The notes below the pieces were generated by a model. It was not told the origin of the DNA. It did no database searches and saw nothing but the letters and a program-made list of their open reading frames with translations. A DNA stretch of 49,659 nucleotides from Patescibacteria group bacterium (GTDB lineage Bacteria; Patescibacteriota; Minisyncoccia; Phycocordibacterales; UBA918), in assembly GCA_019750255.1 (NCBI GenBank), contig JAIEOU010000002.1, positions 1 to 49,659 on the forward strand, in the 5' to 3' direction. The first letter of the stretch is position 1; each line of letters starts with the position of its first letter. Shown one piece after another: positions 18,779 through 27,404 of the stretch. The position numbers were made by a program, and so were the translations under genes.

Positions 18779-19603
18779 ATGTTTGAAAGTGGTAATGCAG
18801 AAGGGCCTCCACCTGCTCCGCTCGAGGTACTTCAGACCCGCGTGGCTGAAGTTGATAACTTTCCGGATTTTGTGAAGGTTATTAAACAGTTGGGGCGTAT
18901 TGAAGCAATGGACGGAGAAAATAAAATTATTATTACAGCCAGTGGGCTATTAACTTCGGTCGATCGTTTTTGTAGAGGGGTAAAGTGGGAGGGTAGCTAT
19001 TTAGCTGAGCTAGGATTGTTAGATAAAGTTACACAGCTACTGGCTGCCTATAGAGAAAATGAACGAGCAGTCGCGGCTGCTAAATCGACCAAAGACCCGC
19101 AAAATGAAACTGTAAATAAGGTTAACGAGTCACTCGCGGCGGTATTTGAGGAAACTAAAAGTATGGTTGAGTCATTGTGCCAGAGCGATTTGGGCCGATT
19201 ACGAGCCGTACTAAGCGACCGCGAACAAAATAAATACACACCGATTTTTAACGAAAGTGCTGCCAGTCGGTTACGTGGTGTAATTCCTATGTTACTTGAG
19301 GCCGCCAGCAGGAAAGACCCCGAAAAATTAGCATTAGCACTACGAGTAATTACGAATACATTTAATAACGTATCGATAAGTAATCGGGGGATGTTACGTG
19401 ATGACTCTGATAATTTAGCTAGGTTGAAAAATACATTAAGGATTGTTTCTGAAAAACTTTCCTCTTTAGGCGCTCAGTTTTTAAGTCATCAAGACATACA
19501 GGAGCTTCAGCGGGTGGGATACGAAGCTAAAGCGGCAGCGAGCGCTTGTGAGGAGGCGGCACTTACCGTCGGGAGATTTTCTGGCAGGTTACAGCAACGT
19601 TAG
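18779..19603 (+). CDS. hypothetical helical protein
   Basis: 274-aa ORF, no recognisable domain. Confidence 0.65.
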   Translation: MFESGNAEGPPPAPLEVLQTRVAEVDNFPDFVKVIKQLGRIEAMDGENKIIITASGLLTSVDRFCRGVKWEGSYLAELGLLDKVTQLLAAYRENERAVAAAKSTKDPQNETVNKVNESLAAVFEETKSMVESLCQSDLGRLRAVLSDREQNKYTPIFNESAASRLRGVIPMLLEAASRKDPEKLALALRVITNTFNNVSISNRGMLRDDSDNLARLKNTLRIVSEKLSSLGAQFLSHQDIQELQRVGYEAKAAASACEEAALTVGRFSGRLQQR

Positions 19604-19623
19604 TCACTAATTATTTAAATTTT

Positions 19624-19722
19624 GTGAAACTTACACCACAAGAATGGCTGTTACTAGGACGCCAGCTGCGGGCAATAATCCGTGATGAAATAAGCGCGAC
19701 ATCAAAAGAAAATTTTCGGTAA
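19624..19722 (+). CDS. 32-aa small ORF
   Basis: My translation MKLTPQEWLLLGRQLRAIIRDEISATSKENFR from GTG; tight spacing with neighbours. Confidence 0.35.
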   Translation: MKLTPQEWLLLGRQLRAIIRDEISATSKENFR

Positions 19723-19737
19723 GTATATGCAAATTTT

Positions 19738-19953
19738 GTGATTATGTATGAATTCTTTCGGTTAGTAAGAGGGGAGTCGTTTCGGTCGAGTCGACCTGAG
19801 GACTACGATCAGTTTCAGAGTGAGATAAACGTAATGGAGTCCGAAATTTTAAAATTGCTACAACAGGTAGAGTCTCAATTAGATCGCTCTGATCCTTATG
19901 TTGAGCATTATTTAGAAATAATGAGAAAAAGCTTTACTTTGTCACCAATGTAA
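19738..19953 (+). CDS. small hypothetical protein
   Basis: 71-aa ORF. Confidence 0.5.
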   Translation: MIMYEFFRLVRGESFRSSRPEDYDQFQSEINVMESEILKLLQQVESQLDRSDPYVEHYLEIMRKSFTLSPM

Positions 19954-20130
19954 CGTGAGTCCCGGTAACAAGAGTGATGGTATACGCGTGCTAAAGCTGA
20001 AAAACCCGGACCTGGTGTGCTGGTTTTTCCGTGCGTTTAGTGTGGGTGTGCGATTAGAAACCACCCTGCCCGGGATGTCCAGAGGCAGGGGAGAGGGCTT
20101 GTGCTATCATGCCGGCACCGATAACTCAGT

Positions 20131-20766
20131 ATGGCAGACCCTCTTGCAATTTTGTTCGGAAGTCCGTCGCGCGTAAAGCTGTTACGCTTCTTCCTCTTCA
20201 ACCCCTCCAAAGAATTCACCTTTGATGACATGTGTCGACGGGCTCGGCTCGTGCGCCGCACTGCTCAGGTTGAAATCAGTGCTCTTGAAAAAGCAGGGGT
20301 GATTGTTCGTCGTTCACTCCAGGTCACTATTCCCGGTAAGGCAAAAAAAATGAAAGCGCTTGGCTTTGCTCTTAATAAGAACTTCCAGCAGCTGCAGTCC
20401 TTACAAACGTTTCTTTTTGAAACAGCTCCGATTAATGGTAAAGAACTGATTGACCACTTGCGTAAGGCGGGGACACTCGACTTTGTGGCAATCGCTGGCG
20501 TCTTCGTGAGGGAATTTGAACAGCGACTTGATGTGCTCCTCGCTATGAAGAAACTCTCGCAGGGCAAAGTTGAGGCGGCCATCCGATCACTTGAATCGGA
20601 GATTGGTATTGAGATTCGCTTTGCCGCCATGACGTCCGAAGATCTGCTCTATCGTGTGGGAATGTATGACAAATTGACCCGTGACCTCTTTGACTACAAG
20701 CATCAGATTTTGATTGACCGCATTGGGGTGCGGGATGAACTGCATCGGGGTTCGTATCGAGCTTAA
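20131..20766 (+). CDS. winged-helix regulator fused to nucleotidyltransferase-like domain
   Basis: MADPLAILFGSPSRVKLLRFFLFNPSKEFTFDDMCRRARLVRRTAQVEISALEKAGVIVRR followed by MNT-like C-terminal region. Confidence 0.65.
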   Translation: MADPLAILFGSPSRVKLLRFFLFNPSKEFTFDDMCRRARLVRRTAQVEISALEKAGVIVRRSLQVTIPGKAKKMKALGFALNKNFQQLQSLQTFLFETAPINGKELIDHLRKAGTLDFVAIAGVFVREFEQRLDVLLAMKKLSQGKVEAAIRSLESEIGIEIRFAAMTSEDLLYRVGMYDKLTRDLFDYKHQILIDRIGVRDELHRGSYRA

Positions 20767-20923
20767 GCGTCTGAGCAGTAGAGCTGGTTGGTAATGTAAG
20801 GCCGTTTCGAGCGGCTTTTGTGTTTACAGGCATTTCGCATAGGTCTAAGGTCGTTACTAAGATAACGGTGCTAGTTTTAATAGGGCACACTACTTACACA
20901 ATCACATATATAGATACTCGTTT

Positions 20924-21607
20924 ATGAATTCAAACACACTCTACTACTCAGTTGAACAGACTTTTGCCTTGCTGTGGGGTCGTATCGTTCTTTCATTACC
21001 TGACATACTAACTGCTTTAGCGGTAATCATAATCGGGTGGATTATTGCAAGCTCACTTAAGGCATTAGTAATAGCGGTATTTGCGCGCTTACGCGTCAAT
21101 GAATTGTTAGATTCAGCTGGAGTAGATGAACTTACCAAGCGTGCCGGTTATAAACTCGACGCGGGTCATTTTGTTGGGACGGTAGTTAAATGGTTTGTGC
21201 TGACGGTCGCCTTTGTGGTAGCGCTTGATGTTCTTAATTTGGAACAAGTCAGTGCCTTTCTGCAAACGGTAGTGCTGCAATATCTGCCAAATGTGATTGT
21301 GGCAATGCTTATCCTATTTGTAGCGATGATAGTAGCTAAGGTCGCCAAGGAGGCCGTGGCGGCTGCTACCCAGGCAAGCGGGATGAACCTGCCACCGTTC
21401 CTGCCCCGACTTACCTACGTAGCAATTATTTTCTTTGCCGTTCTGGCCGCACTTAACCAGCTAAAGATTGCTCCAGAATTAATCCAAATTCTTTTTTCCG
21501 GTATGGTGTTTGCTGCATCGCTTGGACTCGGCTTGGCTTTTGGTCTTGGAGGGAAGGATGCAGCCGGACGGCTCATTGACGATTCGGGCCGGAGCGTTCG
21601 GGGTTAA
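20924..21607 (+). CDS. mechanosensitive-channel-like conserved TM helix protein
   Basis: LPDILTALAVIIIGWIIASSLK...LQYLPNVIVAMLILFVAMIVAK...LGLGLAFGLGGKDAAGRLIDD. Confidence 0.8.
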   Translation: MNSNTLYYSVEQTFALLWGRIVLSLPDILTALAVIIIGWIIASSLKALVIAVFARLRVNELLDSAGVDELTKRAGYKLDAGHFVGTVVKWFVLTVAFVVALDVLNLEQVSAFLQTVVLQYLPNVIVAMLILFVAMIVAKVAKEAVAAATQASGMNLPPFLPRLTYVAIIFFAVLAALNQLKIAPELIQILFSGMVFAASLGLGLAFGLGGKDAAGRLIDDSGRSVRG

Positions 21608-21667
21608 TGACTACATTGACAGATTTAAGAAGCAGGGTAGAGTGTCCGTTGATGTAGCATACGGGGA

Positions 21668-22171
21668 ATGGATGAAATGAATAACGAACTTGAAGCATTG
21701 AGGGCGGTTCGTGAGCTCGCGCAGGGCTTGCGAAAGCAGGTGGTCGCGCGACCGCCTCGGGTGGCGGAGAACGTCACGGTGTCAGTGTATGAGCAGTGTC
21801 AGCGAGACGTTGGAGAGAGTGAATTCTTCACGGCGCTGGACAATGCTGTGGCGTTGGTCGTAGCGATGAGATGCACTCTCATTGAGCGTAATTTCAAGCC
21901 AGCCAAGCTGATGGACTATGTTCCAAACACTGAGCAGGCAGAGGCCGGCTCGGCGGCGCTGGGGAGTTTCCGCTTCATGCAAGAGGTGGCTCGGCGGGAT
22001 TATGGATTCTACCAGGTCCATCATGCGCTCCATACGGCCTTCAGCAACCTCGCCTTGGCAGCAAAAGAGCCAGAGCATTACAACGACTTGTCACGAAGAG
22101 CAGAAGCCCTGTGCGAATTCGCCGATGGGGCCTACGTATTCTACGAAAACAACCTTTTAAAGGCCTCCTAG
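21668..22171 (+). CDS. hypothetical protein
   Basis: 167-aa ORF followed by terminator. Confidence 0.65.
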   Translation: MDEMNNELEALRAVRELAQGLRKQVVARPPRVAENVTVSVYEQCQRDVGESEFFTALDNAVALVVAMRCTLIERNFKPAKLMDYVPNTEQAEAGSAALGSFRFMQEVARRDYGFYQVHHALHTAFSNLALAAKEPEHYNDLSRRAEALCEFADGAYVFYENNLLKAS

Positions 22172-22196
22172 GGCCTCATAAAAGGAGAAAAAAATT

Positions 22197-22229
22197 GGCC
22201 CCGGACATCTGTTCGGGGCCTTTTCTTTT
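22197..22229 (+). terminator. intrinsic terminator
   Basis: GGCCCCGGACATCTGTTCGGGGCCTTTTCTTTT. Confidence 0.85.
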
Positions 22230-22268
22230 GGAGATCTCGAAACCAGCCATTTTGACCCCAGATACCGC

Positions 22269-22296
22269 TTGACTTTATTTTTGCTTCCTATAAGAT
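22269..22296 (+). promoter_or_regulatory. probable rRNA promoter
   Basis: TTGACT-16-TAAGAT followed by a long structured leader into 23S. Confidence 0.55.
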
Positions 22297-23067
22297 AGCG
22301 GGCACTACTCATGACTTCTCCCAGAAAAAACGCCCCGCGCTAGAGCATCGCATTTGCGATTTTCTGCCGCGGACACGCGGCTTTTTCTTTAAGAAATCAA
22401 CGAGGGTAGGTGATCGTTTACAAATCTCATCAGCGAGCGTCGTGCAAACACGATAGTGTTTGCGATGGATTGCGAAGCGTGACCAACACCTAGTGTTGGT
22501 CACGGTGACGCAAGACAACGCAAAAAGCACCGTAGTGCTTTGCATGACCGAGCGCCAATCATTTGTATGGTTTCCATACAAATCCTTTGCGTGGTTTGCT
22601 TGATGGGAGTCGTAGTGGCAGGGCCACACGATCACATATCCTAAGAGGGCGGATTTTGATAAGAGTCCGCCCTTCAAAATTCCTCGCGTGTTCGACGCAC
22701 GCGGGGTACATGCACATAGTTGCGCGAGTGATTATGTGCACGTAGGTAAATGATGCGTTGGGTTAGACAATTGAGTCACATGACTCGGGTCTTTTCGTCC
22801 CCAACACATCAACAACAAAACACACAAAAATGTACAGCGGTGTACAGCGTTCCTTGCAGGAACGCAAGGGTGTATGGTGGATGCCTAGGCTTCAAGAAGC
22901 GATGAAGGACGTAGTATGGCTGCGATAAGTTTCGGCGAGGTGCCAAACAACCTTTGACCCGGAAATTTCCGAATGGGGAAACCCTCCTATCTACGATAGG
23001 AATCTGTGTATGCAGATGCGCACCCAGGGAAGTAAAACATTCTAGTACCTGGAGGAATAGAAAGCAA

Positions 23068-23172
23068 TAAAGGGAACTTTCTTTCTGAACGGACGCTTTA
23101 TGCGTTTCGGTCAGGGAGTAATTCCTGAGCGGGGCGTAAAAAGCCCATTACGTTCAGGAAGAAGGTTCTTGC
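23068..23172 (+). other. helical expansion/IVS in 23S domain I
   Basis: GGAACTTTCTTTCTGAACG pairs with CGTTCAGGAAGAAGGTTCT, enclosing further hairpins; absent from the E. coli sequence at this position as I recall it. Confidence 0.65.
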
Positions 23173-23440
23173 GATTCCCTTAGTAGCGGCGAGCGAAACG
23201 GGAATAGCCCAAACCAGTCGTGTTTACATGGCTGGGGTTGTAGGGCAAAGACTGCATTTAGTTGCAGAGAGTCAAAAAATGTACATATAGGAAAATGCGC
23301 TGGAAAGCGCGACCCCAGAAGGTAATAGTCCTGTATTCGAAATATGTATATCTCTCCTGTCTTTGATCCTGAGTAGTTCGGGACACGAATAGCCCGAATG
23401 AATCTACCGGAACTAACCGGTAAGGCTAAATATTCTTGGA

Positions 23441-23486
<46 letters not shown>

Positions 23487-24051
23487 GGAGAGGGGAGTGA
23501 AATAGATCTGAAACCATACACCTACAAGGAGTCGGAGCCTCAATTTATTGGGGTGACGGCGTGCCTATTGAAGAATGAGCCGGCGAGTGTACCTTTGTCC
23601 TTCGTCTAAGTGGTAACCCCACGTAGGCACAGTGAAAGCGAGCGTGAATAGCGCGTTTAGGGCAGGGGTACGACCCGAAGCGGGATGAGCTTGCCATGAG
23701 CAGGGTGAAGCGACTGTAATAGGTCGTGGAGGCCCGAACCGGTTGGCCGTACAAAACCATCGGATGACTTGTGGTAAGGAGTGAAAAGCTTATCGAATTC
23801 CGTAATAGCTGGTTCTCTCCGAAACAGCTTTTGGGTTGGCGTCGCGTGTTCCCTCTGGGGGTAGAGCACTGGAAAGAGTAAACAGGGAGAAATCTCGTTA
23901 CTCTTATCAAACTCCGAATACCAGTAGATTACAGCGCGGCAGTTAGACGGTGGGGGCGAAGCTCCACTCGTCAAAAGGGAAACAGCCCAGATCGCCAAAT
24001 AAGGTCCCTAAATACATGCTCAGTGCAAAATGAGGAGGTGAGGATTCACAA

Positions 24052-24086
<35 letters not shown>

Positions 24087-24926
24087 TAAAGAAAGCGTAA
24101 CAGCTCACTGGTCAAGAGTCCTTGCGCCGAAGATGATCGGGGCTCAAGCATGTTACCGAATTTGCGGATTTGTATCGCAAGATACAAGTGGTAGGAGAGC
24201 GTCCTTCATGCAGTGAATCCAAGGCGAGAGCCGCGGTGGAGCGTGGAGGAGTGAGAATGCCGGCACAAGTAACCGCAAGACGGGTGAGAACCCCGTCCGC
24301 CGAAATACCAAGGTTTCCTTTGCGATGGTGATCAGCGAAGGGTTAGTCGGTCCTAAGGGAATCCCGAACGGGGGACCCGATGGATAGCAGGTTAATATTC
24401 CTGCACATTGTTATGTTCCTATGGAGGGACGGAGTGTTGTACCCACCGCCCCTTATTGGATTGGGGTAGGGGCTATGAGGACGTCTGTTAGGCAAATCCG
24501 GCAGATATAATCCGAGTAGTAGCTAAAAGTGCGGCTTCGGCCAAGCTGATGGTGGAGAGCACACTTCCGAGAAAAACTTCGTTTGGGTTAAACATAATGA
24601 TTCCGTACCGCAAACCGACACAGGTGGTAGAGTCGAGAAGACTAAGGCGAACAAGTGAGAGGTCCTCAAGGAACTCGGCAAAATAGCGGCCGTAACTTAG
24701 GGATAAGGCCTGCCCTCGCCGCAAGGTGTGGGGCCGCAGCGAAAGATTTCCTGCCGACTGTTTAACAAAAACACAGCTCTCTGCGAAGACGTAAGTCAAT
24801 GTATAGAGGGTGACGCCTGACCTATGCTGGAAGGTCAAGTACGGGGGGTGGTATGGTCTTCGGATTGTACTGCTGGACTGTATAAGCCCCAGTAAATGTC
24901 AGCGATAACTATAATCGTTCTAAGGT

Positions 24927-25152
24927 AGAGCGTGTTTCCGCGCAAGCGCGAAGTACGCTCTACGGATTAGAACGGTTATAGGTTAAACAGCCTAGCCACA
25001 GTTACCTTACCTATCGAAAGATAGCGTAATCCAAATCTAGCCAACAAGAGACCAAATGCTAGACACCCAAGTGTTCGCAAGAATAACGGGTGAAGATAGA
25101 GTCCTATTGGTGCACTGACACGTAAGGCGTGTCGTTTAAGAAGGAAAAATAG
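24927..25152 (+). other. group I intron in 23S (E. coli L1931 equivalent), ORF-less, 226 nt
   Basis: Exons ...TTCTAAGGT | AGCGTATTTCCTTGTCGGG...; U before 5' site, terminal G; GAGACCAAATGCTAGAC...GAAGATAGAGTCC P7/P3/P8 core-like. Confidence 0.85.
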
Positions 25153-25812
25153 AGCGTATTTCCTTGTCGGGTAAGTTCCGACGTGCACGAATGGCGTAAC
25201 GAGTGGGAAACTGTCTCGAGGACCTGCTTGGTGAAAATACAATACCGGTAAAGATGCCGGTTACCTGCAGATAGACGAAAAGACCCCAGGAGCTTTACTG
25301 TAGCTTCGTATTGGGACTATTGAATTAATGTGTAGTATAGGTGTGAGACTATGAAGCGGGCTTTCGGGTACCGTGGAGTCGCCAGTGAAATAGCACCCTT
25401 TAATTTGGTAGTTTCTAACCAGCACGAAAAAATCGTGTTGAGACAGTGCGTGGCAGGCAGTTTTAGTGGGGCGCTACCCTCCCAAAAAATAACGGAGGGG
25501 TCTCAAGGTAGGTTAGGCGCGAATGGAAACCGTGCCGATAGTGTAATGGCATAAACCTGCTTGACTGTAAGAGGTAGATCTCGAACAGACGCGAAAGCGG
25601 AGCATAGTGAACCGATGGTACGCGTTAGATGCGGCCGGAGATTACCCGATAAAAGTTACCCTGGGGATAACAGGCTAGTTGTGCCCAAGCGTCCATAGCG
25701 ACGGCACAGTTCGGCACCTCGATGTCGGCTCATCTTATCCTGGGGCTGGAGCAGGTCCCAAGGGTTTGGCTGTTCGCCAATTAAAAAGATACGCGAGCTG
25801 GGTTTAGACCGT

Positions 25813-26097
25813 TCTGGTACTAATAGTTATATTAGTACCAGAACCAATCTAAACCCGAGGAGAAAGGATTCAACCCCCTTTCAAAAAGACATCATCACGG
25901 CGGCAAAGCATAGCGATATGTTTTGAGAAGCTGACTTATATCGGTAGAACCCGACGTTACGTTTAAGAATGCGTAACAGGGCAATACCGAGGGAAGTGTG
26001 TACTCAGTACATCACACCCGTAGAGACTACACGTCAGACATCTCGTAAGAGATGAAGCTATAGTCCGATCCTCCACGAGAGTGGAGCAAACAAGATG
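25813..26097 (+). other. group I intron in 23S (E. coli L2593 equivalent), ORF-less, 285 nt
   Basis: Exons ...GGGTTTAGACCGT | CGTGAGACAGGTTGG...; U before, terminal G; AGACTACACGTCAGACATCTCGTAAGAGATGAAGCTATAGTCCGATCC (P7-P3-P8-P7') and CTCCACGAGAGTGGAG (P9). Confidence 0.9.
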
Positions 26098-26239
26098 CGT
26101 GAGACAGGTTGGTCTCCTATCTACTGCAGGCGTCGATTCTTGAGGAGAGTTGTCCCTAGTACGAGAGGACCGGGATGAACGAACCTCTGGTCTGTCGGCT
26201 GTCACGCCCGTGGCACTGCCGAGTAGCTATGTTCGGAAT

Positions 26240-26272
<33 letters not shown>

Positions 26273-26644
26273 AACTCCAAGATTAGGAATCATTAAGTCC
26301 CCTGAGAGATGATCAGGTTGATAGGCACTAGGTGTACATACAGCAATGTATTGAGCCGAGGTGTACTAATTGGACGTAGTTTCCTGCAAGGAACGCTGCA
26401 CGTCGCTGTTACATTTTTGTGTTGTTACGATTAATTTACCTACGTCGAATTCTTCTGTAGTGAGGAGGCCCCCCACTGCTCCCCCGCAGTCCTCCATCGG
26501 TGCGGTCGCTTCTCCCCCGGAGTGGCCGCACCGACACTGTTCTTGACTACTGGAAACTCGTTTCCAGTCTTCCTCATTGCAGAAGAAGCAATAATTTTTG
26601 AAGATCTCTTAGGATATGCACAGCGTCATAGTTCGCGAAGTGTG

Positions 26645-26718
26645 CGGGGTGTAGCTCAGTCTGGTAGAGCATTGCCTCAGGGAGGCGAAGGTCGGAGGTT
26701 CAAATCCTTCCATTCCGA
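26645..26718 (+). tRNA. tRNA-Pro, predicted anticodon AGG
   Basis: CGGGGTGTAGCTCAGTCTGGTAGAGCATTGCCTCAGGGAGGCGAAGGTCGGAGGTTCAAATCCTTCCATTCCGA; C1-G72, A73; loop TCAGGGA; CCA not encoded. Confidence 0.85.
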
Positions 26719-26779
26719 AACACACTCCCAAGCAGTTGCTTGGGTTCACTTCACGGATTATGACCAGTTGAAAATTTAA

Positions 26780-26892
26780 TGTTGGTGATTAAGCAGCGGG
26801 GGTACACCCGTTCTCATTCCGAACACGGAAGTTAAGCCTGCGTGCGCCGATGGTACTCCTTTATTGGGGAAGAGTAGGTAGTCGCCAACATT
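26780..26892 (+). rRNA. rrf: 5S rRNA
   Basis: TTGGTGATTAAGCAGCGGGGGTACACCCGTTCTCATTCCGAACACGGAAGTTAAGC...GAAGAGTAGGTAGTCGCCAAC. Confidence 0.95.
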
Positions 26893-26904
26893 AAGTTTTT
26901 AACG

Positions 26905-26946
26905 TTAACAAAAACATCTAGACAATTGTCTAGATGTTTTTGTTAA
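26905..26946. terminator. rRNA operon terminator, perfect palindrome
   Basis: TTAACAAAAACATCTAGACAA/TTGTCTAGATGTTTTTGTTAA. Confidence 0.8.
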
Positions 26947-27230
26947 TGCAAACTGACGTTTGCGACACCATGAAAGAGTAGGGTAGTCGTCAGTAAGTTG
27001 CTACCACTGGTTTTCTCGCTTTGAGGCTCAAAACCAATGAAGCGATTGAATAAGGAAAACATAGTCGGCACTTTGTACCTCCTTGTTTCTCCTTAACATT
27101 AAGCATTCAACTCAAAAAACTTAGCGTAAGCTGAGTTTTTTTTGTTTTACATAACCGGATCCAGTTCGTTTCGCAGCTCACCACCATTACTTTTTTTACA
27201 AACACTACCAGCATATTCTCCTTACTCACC

Positions 27231-27305
27231 GTCTTTGCGAGCCACAGTGAAGCAATCCAGGGTTATGTATGAGCACTCTGGACTGCTTCGTACCCTCGCA
27301 GAGAC
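27231..27305. repeat. MITE-like inverted repeat
   Basis: GTCTTTGCGAGCCACAGTGAAGCAATCCAG ... CTGGACTGCTTCGTACCCTCGCAGAGAC. Confidence 0.75.
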
Positions 27306-27404
27306 GAAGGTTGTCTATGGCACTGAGCATTTCGCACAGCGGGCTATTTCGTAGGGGTTTTTCTTGGGGAAGCCACGGAGACCTTGGTGGTACAATACTG
27401 GCAC

